Assembly (NCBI GenBank): GCA_013286595.1
Contig: JABDFI010000008.1
Span: 1-54,179, forward strand
Length of the DNA: 54,179 nucleotides
Direction of reading: 5' to 3'
From: Chlamydiota bacterium
GTDB taxonomy: Bacteria > Chlamydiota > Chlamydiia > Chlamydiales > Rhabdochlamydiaceae
Made by a program: the position numbers and the translations under genes. The notes under the pieces were generated by a model, which saw only the letters and a program-made list of their open reading frames with translations, was not told the origin of the DNA and did no database searches. Of this stretch, positions 24,000 to 32,872 are shown one piece after another. Position 1 is the stretch's first letter. Each line of letters starts with the position of its first letter.

Positions 24000-25262
24000 A
24001 TGAGCAGTCCTTTATCAGCAGTTTCTTCAGTTAAACCTTCAGAAATTTCTACGCCCCTTCGAAGTTATTCAACTTTGGATAAATCCTTTCTTACACGTAT
24101 CCAAGGATTTCTTACAGAAAAAGAAGCTAGTGTACTCCCCTCTGTATGCCGGGGTTGGAAAACTCAATTGCATGGATCAAAACCTCAATTGCAAGAACCT
24201 TTACCCAAATTCGTTAATTTAAGTGATCCAGCGGTTCTTAAAACCTATCTTGATGAAGGCTCTCGAACAAAAAGAGGGGGACAGTCAGCGATGGAGATAG
24301 TGGGTCGGGTTTATGAGGCTAGACATCGAGCGGTCGCGGAGACAACCAAATATGGACTAGTTTTCCCTATGAATCCTGAAGTGATGGCTCATGTGATGAA
24401 GCAAGTTAAAGGCAAAACAGTGTTAGAAGTTGGAGGTGCTAGCGGAGAGCATTCCATTCTTATGGCATTTGCCGGAGCAAAACAAGTTTTTGTCAACGAT
24501 CTAGAGTCTGAAGAAATGGAGATGTTTGAGAAATTGCGAAGAAAGATTCCTTCTCAGATAGGGCAAAAATTAGTTTCTATGCCGGGGGATTGTCTAAAGT
24601 TAGTGGAGAAGAACCCGGAACTGGCTAAGAAAATGGATGTGATATTGGGCAGAAATTTGCTACACTTCTTCAACAAACAGCAACAAGAAGAATTTTTTAA
24701 ACTCATTAAGCAACTGCTTGCCCCAGGTGGACAAGCTATTTTTGTAGTCAACTCAGTTTATTCTCACAGGGATCGAGAAGCCTTTGAAAAGAATTCCAAT
24801 TCTGTCTGTTTTTCTACGATCAATGTAAGCTTAAATGAGGGGCAGAAACCTATCTCTACTCTTTATGTCAGTGTTTCTCCTTGTAAAGAACCCGTAGATA
24901 CGGATGAGTTACTTACGTTCAAAGCTTTCCATCTCTATACAAGAAGGAAGGTCGGGCAGAAAGGGGATAAATGGGAAGTCGATAACAATGCATTCCAAGC
25001 CATTGATGCCGTTCACCGGCCTAAAATTCAAGAAGGAGTTAAGAAGGTGAAAGAGGTTATGCGTAATATCTATGCGGGAAGCATCAGAGTGGTTTTGAAT
25101 ACCGCTAAACTTTATTGTAAAGATACTTTGAAAGAACTTTTTGAAAGTCAAGGATTTACTGTTCAGTCGACATTTGTCGAAGGCGGAGATGGACATGTAT
25201 TATCCGATAGCCAAGATCTCTTTGAGGAAGGGCGACTAGTGGGAATCATTGTCACCCTCTAG
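24000..25262 (+). CDS. F-box-like domain fused to a SAM-dependent methyltransferase
   Basis: Residues about 25-60 resemble an F-box (LDKSFLTRIQGFLTEKEASV, SVCRGWKTQL) like those of the LRR paralogs. A class I methyltransferase domain follows with motif I VLEVGGASGEHS (141-152), an acidic residue after strand 2 (VFVNDLESEE) and later motifs (DVILGRNLLHFF, PGGQAIFVVN). A further segment holds QKGDKWEVDNN, which recalls the KGGDKWGENN motif of LRR-2. I know no named family with this order. The substrate is unknown; a host protein recruited through SKP1-type interaction is speculation. Confidence 0.78.
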   Translation: MSSPLSAVSSVKPSEISTPLRSYSTLDKSFLTRIQGFLTEKEASVLPSVCRGWKTQLHGSKPQLQEPLPKFVNLSDPAVLKTYLDEGSRTKRGGQSAMEIVGRVYEARHRAVAETTKYGLVFPMNPEVMAHVMKQVKGKTVLEVGGASGEHSILMAFAGAKQVFVNDLESEEMEMFEKLRRKIPSQIGQKLVSMPGDCLKLVEKNPELAKKMDVILGRNLLHFFNKQQQEEFFKLIKQLLAPGGQAIFVVNSVYSHRDREAFEKNSNSVCFSTINVSLNEGQKPISTLYVSVSPCKEPVDTDELLTFKAFHLYTRRKVGQKGDKWEVDNNAFQAIDAVHRPKIQEGVKKVKEVMRNIYAGSIRVVLNTAKLYCKDTLKELFESQGFTVQSTFVEGGDGHVLSDSQDLFEEGRLVGIIVTL

Positions 25263-25314
25263 TTCAAATTGGATAGCTTTTCCCTTTGAGTCAGTTTCTG
25301 ATTCTTGCAGTTAA

Positions 25315-25341
25315 AAACAGGCATTGAGATAATGCCTGTTT
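25315..25341 (+). terminator. Rho-independent terminator-like hairpin
   Basis: A perfect 11-bp stem (AAACAGGCATT / AATGCCTGTTT) with a GAGAT loop lies 53 bp after the methyltransferase stop, directly before a family A element. Confidence 0.75.
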
Positions 25342-25344
25342 ATT

Positions 25345-25426
25345 GAGGCAATTGCAAACTCCACGCCACAGCAAAATCGCCCTTTTGAGCCATTTTGCTG
25401 GGTCGCGGAGTTTTGCAATTGCCTCT
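25345..25426. mobile_element. Family A element, short hairpin form, upstream of ispH
   Basis: The 82-bp element has ends GAGGCAATTGC / GCAATTGCCTC and a TATT target duplication (25341-25344 and 25427-25430). It nearly matches the copy at 7388-7469. It lies 19 bp before the ispH start, so the ispH promoter is either inside it or upstream of it. Confidence 0.92.
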
Positions 25427-25445
25427 ATTATTAAGGGGATTCGAA

Positions 25446-26384
25446 ATGAAGCTGCTACTTTCTAAGCCACGGGGATTTTGTGCTGGTGTCGATCGCGCTA
25501 TTGAAACGGTTGAAAAAGCGATTGCGTTATGGGGAGCTCCCATCTATGTCAAACATGAAATTGTTCATAACAAGCACGTTGTAGAGGATCTAAGGCGCAA
25601 AGGGGCGATTTTCATCGAGGATCTCGATGAAGTGCCTTTGAATGCTCGCTTGATCTATTCAGCGCATGGGGTTTCTCCCGCTGTGAGGGAAAAGGCAAAG
25701 ATAAGAAATTTGATCGAGATCGATGCGACATGCGGTCTTGTAACAAAAGTTCATTCGGCAGTCAAGCGCTATGCAAAAAAAGGTTATCAGATTATTTTGA
25801 TCGGTCATCGCAACCATGTGGAAATCATCGGGACTGCAGGTGAGGCTCCTGAGTTGACGACCATCGTTGAAAATGTCAATGATGTTGAAAAACTCAACTA
25901 TCCCATGGATCAGAAGCTCTTTTATACCACTCAGACGACACTCAGCTTAGATGATGTGAGGGAAATAACAGACGCCTTAATTAAGAAATACCCTCATGTC
26001 GAAACGCTTCCTAGCTCTTCGATTTGTTATGCAACGACAAACCGCCAAATGGCCTTGCGTCAAATTACCGATGAAGCGCAGCTTGTCCTCGTGGTAGGGG
26101 ACCCTAAAAGTTCCAACTCTAATCGTTTACGCGAAGTGGCTGAGGTAAGGGGAGTTCCTTCTTACTTAATCAATAGTGAACATGAAATTTCTCAAGAATG
26201 GTTGAAGGGTGTGCAAGCTATTGGGATGACAGCTGGTGCTTCGACTCCAGAAGATGTCGTTCAGCGTTGCATCGAGCGATTAAAGCTCTTAGGTGTTAAA
26301 GAAGTGGAAGAGGTGGTTTATACAGTTGAGGATGTCGTATTCCAGTTGCCTCAACAAGTGCTGACGGTAGTCAATGCATCATGA
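25446..26384 (+). CDS. ispH: 4-hydroxy-3-methylbut-2-enyl diphosphate reductase IspH
   Basis: IspH is the 4Fe-4S enzyme of the last step of the MEP isoprenoid pathway. Cluster cysteines are visible in PRGFCAGVDRA, DATCGLVTKVH and SSICYATTNRQ. The histidines and GMTAGASTPE of the active site are also present. The frame extends upstream to 25395, but that part lies in the mobile element; ATG 25446 has an aagggg site and matches the family start. The protein has 312 residues, normal for the family. It overlaps the next gene by 11 bp. Confidence 0.96.
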   Translation: MKLLLSKPRGFCAGVDRAIETVEKAIALWGAPIYVKHEIVHNKHVVEDLRRKGAIFIEDLDEVPLNARLIYSAHGVSPAVREKAKIRNLIEIDATCGLVTKVHSAVKRYAKKGYQIILIGHRNHVEIIGTAGEAPELTTIVENVNDVEKLNYPMDQKLFYTTQTTLSLDDVREITDALIKKYPHVETLPSSSICYATTNRQMALRQITDEAQLVLVVGDPKSSNSNRLREVAEVRGVPSYLINSEHEISQEWLKGVQAIGMTAGASTPEDVVQRCIERLKLLGVKEVEEVVYTVEDVVFQLPQQVLTVVNAS

Positions 26385-27603
26385 GTTTTTAACCTCGATA
26401 GGACAATCTCATCTTAATAGCTGTCATCCTCAAGAGATTCAGGCGTTGATGCAAAGCTGGGAGGGAGGACCTCTTGTTCAAGGCATGAAGATCACTTATT
26501 CTCCCTTAAGTGATTGCGAGCATCATGGAATTGAAGCAGATCGTGAGCTCGGTGAAAAGTGGCTCATCGCAGGTCGTGTGGGGTGCTTGATCTTGGCCGC
26601 AGGGTTGGGATCGCGTTTGGGTTTTGATGGACCTAAAGGATGTTTTCCAGTTTCAGTAGTTGAAAAAAAGACTCTATATCAATTGCTCTTTGAGAGAATT
26701 GGTGCGATTCAAAAAAAATGGAAGTGTCAAGTTCCTGTCCTCATCCTGGTTTCTTCCACTCATCAACAAGTGACACAGCAATTTCTCGAAGCGCATCACT
26801 ATTTTGGGTTGAATGGATCCCAAATCACTTTTGTTGTGCAACGCAATTATCCCTACTTTGATGATGAGGGAAAGATCTTACTTGATACAAACGGGAAAAT
26901 GCTGACAGCTCCCAACGGTAATGGGGGGGCCTTAGAAGTAATTGCTCCTGTTTTAGATCAATGGAGAAAGAAAGGGATTGAGTGCCTACACATCATTCCG
27001 ATTGATAATCCTCTGGTGGATCCTTGCGATCCTTACATGACGGGATTACTAGAACGGCGTCAAGCCGATGTGGTTGTCAAGGCGATTGAGAGGAATGATC
27101 CTCATGAACATGTCGGAGTGCTTGTTAAACAAGAACAGAGAATTCATGTTGTCGACTACATGGAAATCGAAGCGAGTTCCTCGTCTTACAGCTTGGGTAA
27201 TGCAGGACATTATGCTGTGCGTTTACAGTTTCTGTTGCAACTTTCCAGCCCTTTATCTTTACATTGGATAAAAAAGAAGGTGAAAAAGGGGGGGAGAAAA
27301 GTGGTTGTTTGGAAAGGGGAGAAGTTCATCTTTGATCTTCTTGCTATGACAGATCGAGCATGTGCTATCTGTTATCCTCGTGCGTTGTGCTTTGCTCCTC
27401 TTAAATCTTTGAAAGGAACGCATGGAGTCGCCGCCTTGCGTCGAGCGCTTGTGCAGAGGGATCAAATGACATTTGAAGCGATAACCGGTTATAAAGTTCG
27501 GAAAAAGCGGTTTGAGTTGTCCGCGGAATTTCTCCATCCGACAGCAGAGCTATTCACGACCTGGAAAGGAAAAGTGTTGCCCTCACAATCTTATATTAAA
27601 TAG
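26374..27603 (+). CDS. UDPGP-family UTP-sugar-1-phosphate uridylyltransferase
   Basis: The nucleotide-binding loop reads LAAGLGSRLGFDGPKGCFPV, as in eukaryote-type UDP-GlcNAc/UDP-sugar pyrophosphorylases. PNGNGGALEV, a further conserved block (NGNGG), and an IPIDNPLVDP metal-site segment are present. Such enzymes make UDP-GlcNAc or UDP-glucose from UTP and the sugar phosphate. Which sugar is used cannot be told here. The 409-residue protein starts at ATG 26374 inside the end of ispH, so the two are translationally coupled. Confidence 0.88.
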   Translation: MHHEFLTSIGQSHLNSCHPQEIQALMQSWEGGPLVQGMKITYSPLSDCEHHGIEADRELGEKWLIAGRVGCLILAAGLGSRLGFDGPKGCFPVSVVEKKTLYQLLFERIGAIQKKWKCQVPVLILVSSTHQQVTQQFLEAHHYFGLNGSQITFVVQRNYPYFDDEGKILLDTNGKMLTAPNGNGGALEVIAPVLDQWRKKGIECLHIIPIDNPLVDPCDPYMTGLLERRQADVVVKAIERNDPHEHVGVLVKQEQRIHVVDYMEIEASSSSYSLGNAGHYAVRLQFLLQLSSPLSLHWIKKKVKKGGRKVVVWKGEKFIFDLLAMTDRACAICYPRALCFAPLKSLKGTHGVAALRRALVQRDQMTFEAITGYKVRKKRFELSAEFLHPTAELFTTWKGKVLPSQSYIK

Positions 27604-27613
27604 AAGGCTATTT

Positions 27614-28996
27614 ATGAATATCATCTCCTTATTAAACACGGTTGATCAGTGGCTTTGGGGTTATATCCTCATTTTTTTACTTGTTGGTGTAGGTCTCTAT
27701 TTAACCGTAAGACTTAAGGGTATGCAATTTCGCTACTTTGGCTATTCCTTAAAACTGGCTTTTACAAGAAAAGATGAAGAGGCTCAAGGCGATATTAGTC
27801 AATTCCAATCGCTCATGACAGCGATGGCTGCTACAATGGGGATAGGAAGCATCGCCGGCGTTTCCACAGCGATAGTAGCAGGTGGTTTTGGAGCCATTTT
27901 TTGGATGTGGGTGATTGCGCTTGTGGGGATGGTGACGAAATTTGCAGAAGCTTTAATGGCTGTAAAGTACCGGATGACTGATCCTAAAGGTCAGATGTGT
28001 GGTGGGCCTATGTACTACATTGCGCATGGCTTGAAATGGAAGTGGCTAGCCGTTCTATTTGCTGTGTGCGGCAGTTTATCCGCTTTTGCAGGGGGTAACC
28101 TCATCCAGGCCAATTCGATTGCTCTTGCGATTCAAGACATGGTGCATCTCGACCCCATGTGGACAGGGCTTTTCTTCATGTTGATCACGGGAGTGGTCTT
28201 GTTAGGTGGAATCAAGAGCATCGGTAAGCTCAGTAGCTATCTCGTACCAATCATGGCTTTACTTTACATCTCTGGGGGAGTATGGATTTTGCTCTACCAT
28301 TTCGATCGGATTCCTCAAGCTTTCTATTCCATCATTCATTCTGCCTTCAATGGGCAAGCGGCTCTAGGCGGATTTCTCGGCGCCTCTGTCATGGTAGCTA
28401 TCCAATTTGGCGTAGCGCGCGGAGTTTCCTCTAATGAGGCAGGATTAGGCAGTGCCCCGATTGCTTCAGCTGCTGCAAAGACCGATGTTCCAGGGCGCCA
28501 AGCGATGATCTCCATGAGTGGTGTTTTCTTATCTAGCTTTGTTGTGTGCACAATGACAGCGCTTGTGATTTACGTAACCGGTGTGCTCGGTATGACAGGT
28601 TCTGATGGCAAGATTTTAAATGGATCGTTGCTCGTGATGGAAGCGTTTCAATCAGTTATTCCAGGAGGAAATCTGGTCGTCGCCCTTGCTTTAGTTCTTT
28701 TTGGCTATACCACGATCGTGGGATGGGCCTATTACGGGGAGAAATGCATTGAGTTTTTAGCAGGAGAGAGGTTCATTAGAGTTTATCGTATCCTGTTCAC
28801 ACTATTTGTTTTCTTGGGAGCGATCTTGAGTTTTGAGATTGTGTGGCCTTTGGCAGATATCATGAATGGTCTCATGGCGCTTCCCAACTTGATTGGACTG
28901 ATTGGTCTCTCTTCGATCATTGCTGTTGAGGCAGAGGGATTCTTCGATCTCTTAGACAAAGAGAAAAGACAAAAACAATCAATGCAGTTATATTGA
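27614..28996 (+). CDS. AGCS-family sodium/alanine-type amino acid symporter
   Basis: The 460-residue protein has about ten membrane helices and family motifs: GIGSIAGVSTAIVAGG, FAEALMAVKYR, GGPMYYIAHGLK, FGVARGVSSNEAGLGSAPIA. Members take up alanine or glycine with Na+ or H+. ATG 27614 with an agaagg site is the true start; the frame extension upstream runs through the preceding gene. It follows that gene by 10 bp. In an intracellular bacterium it would import host amino acids. Confidence 0.94.
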   Translation: MNIISLLNTVDQWLWGYILIFLLVGVGLYLTVRLKGMQFRYFGYSLKLAFTRKDEEAQGDISQFQSLMTAMAATMGIGSIAGVSTAIVAGGFGAIFWMWVIALVGMVTKFAEALMAVKYRMTDPKGQMCGGPMYYIAHGLKWKWLAVLFAVCGSLSAFAGGNLIQANSIALAIQDMVHLDPMWTGLFFMLITGVVLLGGIKSIGKLSSYLVPIMALLYISGGVWILLYHFDRIPQAFYSIIHSAFNGQAALGGFLGASVMVAIQFGVARGVSSNEAGLGSAPIASAAAKTDVPGRQAMISMSGVFLSSFVVCTMTALVIYVTGVLGMTGSDGKILNGSLLVMEAFQSVIPGGNLVVALALVLFGYTTIVGWAYYGEKCIEFLAGERFIRVYRILFTLFVFLGAILSFEIVWPLADIMNGLMALPNLIGLIGLSSIIAVEAEGFFDLLDKEKRQKQSMQLY

Positions 28997-29039
28997 CCAG
29001 AAGCTTATTACTTTAAGCAAAAAAAATAGAGCCATTGAG

Positions 29040-29360
29040 ATGATCATGTTACACACGGTTAAGAAGGTTCAATATTTGGAAGAATACAAGATCAAATTGA
29101 GTTTTGATGATAAAAGTGTCAAAATTGTCGATCTGGAAAAAATGCTAAAGAATGCTAAACACATGTTTCTTCCATTGAAGGATATGGATTATTTCAAACA
29201 GGTGAAATGCGATGGCACAACCATTATTTGGCCAAATGGTGTGGATCTGTGCCCAGATGTACTTTACAAACTGGGCAAAAGTGTTAAACAACCCATTCGC
29301 AAATCAAACAAAACAGCAATCTCTTCAGGCCGCAGAAGAAAGTCTAGAGTGAAGGCTTGA
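29040..29360 (+). CDS. DUF2442-family protein
   Basis: The 106-residue protein follows the DUF2442 pattern (YKIKLSFDDKSVKIVDLEKM, YFKQVKCDGTTIIWPNGVDL). Many such proteins occur next to toxin-like DUF4160 partners, but no partner is present here. The C-terminus is basic (RKSNKTAISSGRRRKSRVKA). Two in-frame ATGs (29040, 29046) are possible. Function is unknown. Confidence 0.8.
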   Translation: MIMLHTVKKVQYLEEYKIKLSFDDKSVKIVDLEKMLKNAKHMFLPLKDMDYFKQVKCDGTTIIWPNGVDLCPDVLYKLGKSVKQPIRKSNKTAISSGRRRKSRVKA

Positions 29361-29439
29361 GTAAGGAATTAAGCTCTGCGGCGAAAATTATTTATCATGC
29401 ATATCTCGCTAATCATGTTTCTTGATTACTCAAAAAACT

Positions 29440-32268
29440 TTACATCAGTTTGAGCTTGTCGATGATCTCGTTCAAGCTATTTTCTGCTTGAGTCAGCGAT
29501 TGTTTCAATTTATCCACGAGCTGTGAAGGAGCTTTGGCTAAGAACTCTTCGTTCCCGAGTTGGGTGCGGAGTTGGTTCTGTTGAGCGATGAGTTTGTCTT
29601 TTTCTTTGACCAAACGCACTTGTTCTTTTTCTTTAAATGCTTGGGGTAAAGGAATGATCAACTTAATCGATCCGATTAGCGTGCTTGCGCTGAAGGGTAT
29701 AGGCTGTTCTGCGTCTACAAACGAGACTGTTTGAGTGCGCACGAGTGCTTGGATGATGGCGAGATTCTGCTCAATGGTATGTCTTTGCGGATCTGTGGGG
29801 GAAGAGACAAAGATTAAATCGGTAGGCGAGCCAGGTGGCATCTGCATTTCAGCGCGGATGTTGCGGATCGCGTGAACGACTTGATCAAGGTAGGCAAAGG
29901 TAGTTTCAATCGTTGAGTCTATATCCGATTCTCGGATCACTTGAGGATAAGGGGAAACCATGCAGGCAGGTTGACTGAAGGCTTGAAGGGTTTCCTTGGT
30001 ATAGGGATCAGTTGATGGACGGGGTTGGATAGAGAATTTTCCTTTAAGTATCTGGAATAATTCTTCTGTGATGAAAGGTGCCATGGGATGCATTAAGCGA
30101 ATGGCTGAACTTAATACAATTGTTAAGATTTTTTGTTTATTCTCACGCTGTGCGGCTGTGCCCGCTTTTCCGAAGAGAACTGGTTTGACCAACTCGACAT
30201 AGTAAGCGCAAAATTCCTTCCAGAAGAAGTCATAAGAGGTTGCGGCGGCTTTATCAAAGGCATAAGTGGTGAGATGGTGGTTCACATCGCGTACTGTTTT
30301 ATTGAGAAGGGAAAGGATCCAGCGATCTTCAAGGGTCAGGACAGAGTCGTCAATCCCGGCAGCAAAGCACTCAGGAGTTAAATCCTCAATGTTGGCAAAG
30401 ACGAAACGCGCTCCATTCCACACTTTATTGGCAAAATTTTTAAATTCTTCAAAGCGGCGGCGGTCGAGATCGATCTGACGGGCATGGGTGGCGCTAGAGC
30501 ATAGTCCCATTCTCATGGCGTCTGTTCCGTAAGTCTCGATGATTTCAAGTGGGTCGATCACATTGCCTTTCGATTTTGACATCTTTTCCCATTTGGAATG
30601 GACGTCGGGAGGTATAGCTTGACCTAGATCGTAGGGAAGAGATTCTTTGGAAGAAAGGTAGGAAATCGACCCATCTTTATTATGGCGCCAGTAGGATTTT
30701 CCATAGATCAATCCATGGAGAAATACTTCGGGAAAGGGTGGTTGATCAAGCGCAAATTGTCCCATGAGGATCATCCGAGCGACCCAGAAAAACAGGATAT
30801 CATGACCTGTGACGAGAACTGAATTGGGATAGAATTTCTTTAAGTCAGGTGTCTCGTCGGGCCAACCTAAGGTGCTAAAAGGCCATAGGGCAGAAGAAAA
30901 CCAGGTGTCTAACACATCTTCGTCTTGTTCCCATTGCTCAGGAGAGGCGCTCACCTCAGAAGGGAGATCTTCCCCATCATAGCAGATCATCACAGAAGGA
31001 TCGTCTTTGCGGTACCAAATGGGTATCCGATGCCCCCACCATAATTGGCGGGAGATGCACCAATCGCGCAAGTTGTCGATCCAATGGAAATACGTACTCT
31101 CCCAACTTGAGGGGATGAGTTTAACATTGCCGTCTTCAACGACCGAACGCAAGGATTTTTTGAAATCTCCCATGCGCACAAACCATTGCTTGGAGAGATA
31201 GGGCTCGATCACAGCCTTGGAGCGGTAGGAGATGCCGACGCGGTGTTGATGGGGATCAATTTTGGCAACTAGTCCAAGATCTAACATCTCTTTCACTACA
31301 GCCATGCGCGCTTCTTCGGTAGTCAATCCACTAAATTTTCCCCCATTTTCGTTGATTTTTCCGTCGGGGGTCAGGATGTTGATCATAGGAAGGTCATGGC
31401 GCAAAGCCATCTCATAATCGTTAGGATCATGAGCTGGAGTGATCTTGACGACACCTGTTCCAAATGTCGCATCGACTAGCCGATCGGCGATGATGGGAAT
31501 GGAGCGATTCATTAAGGGAAGAAGTGCGCGTCCGCCGATGAGGGCATGGTAGCGTTCATCGTTAGGAGAAACGGCTAGTGCTGTGTCGCCGAGCATGGTT
31601 TCAGGACGAGTCGTAGCGATTGTGATGAATTCATGTGAGCCTTCGATGGGATAGCGGAAGTACCATAGATGAGAACTCTTTTCTTCGTATTCCACTTCAT
31701 CATCTGCTAAGGCTGTTTGTGTGACGGGATCCCAGTTCACGAGGTAGTCACCTCGGTAAATCAGGTTATTGTCATACATTTTTTTAAAGAGAGTGCGTAC
31801 GCCGCAGTTGCGCTGAGGGTCCATGGTGAACGCGAGTCGCGACCAATCGCAAGAGCTTCCTAATTTTTTGAGCTGGCTGAGAATCGTGTTTTGACTCTCT
31901 TCTTTCCAGGCCCAAACGTGGGTTAAGAATTCCTCGCGAGAAAAGTCTTTACGTCTCTTCCCTGTCTTTTTCATGAGCTGACGTTCGACAACGGTTTGTG
32001 TCGCGATCCCCGCATGGTCAGTTCCTGGAACCCAGAGAGCTTCAAAGCCCGACATTCGTTTCCAACGGATCAACACGTCTTGTAAGGTGCTGACGAGGGC
32101 ATGACCCATGTGTAAGACCCCTGTCACGTTGGGTGGGGGCATGACGATGCAATAAGGGGGCTTTTTGGATTGTTCGTTGGCGTGAAAAAGGTGATTGTTT
32201 TCCCAAAATTGGTACCATTTTTCTTCAACGAGTTTCGGGTCGTAGCTTTTAGATAGTTGTTCGCTCAT
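29440..32268 (-). CDS. valS: Valyl-tRNA synthetase
   Basis: This class I synthetase has the HIGH-type motif PPPNVTGVLHMGHAL, the editing domain (ATTRPETMLGDTALAV), KMSKS in WEKMSKSKGNVIDPLE, the anticodon-binding domain and a C-terminal coiled-coil arm (residues about 880-942). I chose ATG 32268, which gives MSEQLSKSYDPKLVEEKWY, the normal start; the frame extends to 32304. Its length of 942 residues is normal. It is convergent with DUF2442, with nothing recognisable in the 79-bp gap. Confidence 0.97.
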   Translation of the reverse strand: MSEQLSKSYDPKLVEEKWYQFWENNHLFHANEQSKKPPYCIVMPPPNVTGVLHMGHALVSTLQDVLIRWKRMSGFEALWVPGTDHAGIATQTVVERQLMKKTGKRRKDFSREEFLTHVWAWKEESQNTILSQLKKLGSSCDWSRLAFTMDPQRNCGVRTLFKKMYDNNLIYRGDYLVNWDPVTQTALADDEVEYEEKSSHLWYFRYPIEGSHEFITIATTRPETMLGDTALAVSPNDERYHALIGGRALLPLMNRSIPIIADRLVDATFGTGVVKITPAHDPNDYEMALRHDLPMINILTPDGKINENGGKFSGLTTEEARMAVVKEMLDLGLVAKIDPHQHRVGISYRSKAVIEPYLSKQWFVRMGDFKKSLRSVVEDGNVKLIPSSWESTYFHWIDNLRDWCISRQLWWGHRIPIWYRKDDPSVMICYDGEDLPSEVSASPEQWEQDEDVLDTWFSSALWPFSTLGWPDETPDLKKFYPNSVLVTGHDILFFWVARMILMGQFALDQPPFPEVFLHGLIYGKSYWRHNKDGSISYLSSKESLPYDLGQAIPPDVHSKWEKMSKSKGNVIDPLEIIETYGTDAMRMGLCSSATHARQIDLDRRRFEEFKNFANKVWNGARFVFANIEDLTPECFAAGIDDSVLTLEDRWILSLLNKTVRDVNHHLTTYAFDKAAATSYDFFWKEFCAYYVELVKPVLFGKAGTAAQRENKQKILTIVLSSAIRLMHPMAPFITEELFQILKGKFSIQPRPSTDPYTKETLQAFSQPACMVSPYPQVIRESDIDSTIETTFAYLDQVVHAIRNIRAEMQMPPGSPTDLIFVSSPTDPQRHTIEQNLAIIQALVRTQTVSFVDAEQPIPFSASTLIGSIKLIIPLPQAFKEKEQVRLVKEKDKLIAQQNQLRTQLGNEEFLAKAPSQLVDKLKQSLTQAENSLNEIIDKLKLM

Positions 32269-32332
32269 GTGATTTACACTGTTAGTAATCAACAAGTGTA
32301 CCATGGCTCTAATGAAAATGGCAAACGAGGTT

Positions 32333-32872
32333 TTAGATTTTTTTTAGGTTTTTAAGGAAAAGCGCCGTACATAAAACACCATCGATAAGATTTCCTGAAG
32401 CGATCTCATCGAGCAGCTCTTGTTCTGTTTTTAACTCGACTTGAATCAACTCGAAGTCTTCTTTGGCAGGAGGCTGGATGAGCTCCACATCTTTGGCATA
32501 GATGTAAAAAATTTGTTGGTTGGTGACGGCTGGAAAAGGGTGAATAGCTCCTAAAAGGGAAAATTCTCCGTTGCCATAGCCTGTTTCTTCCAGCAGTTCT
32601 CGCTTGGCAGCCTCAAGAGGTGATTCTCCTGTATCAATTCTTCCTCCTGGACAACCTAGAAGCCATAAGCCTGTGGGATGGCGGTATTCACGGATGATGA
32701 CAAATCGATCTTCTTTAGTTTTGGCAAGGATGACTGCAGCATGGACATTGATGTAGACGACGTAATACGATTGTTTGAGACCAGAGGCAAGCTTTAGTTG
32801 ATCGACGCGTACATCAAAAAAGCCGTGCATGGCAATTTCACTGCTAATGACTTCAGGAAGGGGAGTAGACAC
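32333..32872 (-). CDS. Nudix hydrolase, ADP-ribose pyrophosphatase-like
   Basis: The Nudix box reads GGRIDTGESPLEAAKRELLE followed by ETGYG, a complete GX5EX7REUXEEXGU pattern. The surrounding RFVIIREYRHP block is typical of ADP-ribose pyrophosphatases and related NDP-sugar hydrolases. At 179 residues it has the standard size. The start lies inside the 3' end of pknD (20-bp overlap), so the two genes are co-transcribed. The substrate is not certain. Confidence 0.92.
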   Translation of the reverse strand: MSTPLPEVISSEIAMHGFFDVRVDQLKLASGLKQSYYVVYINVHAAVILAKTKEDRFVIIREYRHPTGLWLLGCPGGRIDTGESPLEAAKRELLEETGYGNGEFSLLGAIHPFPAVTNQQIFYIYAKDVELIQPPAKEDFELIQVELKTEQELLDEIASGNLIDGVLCTALFLKNLKKI

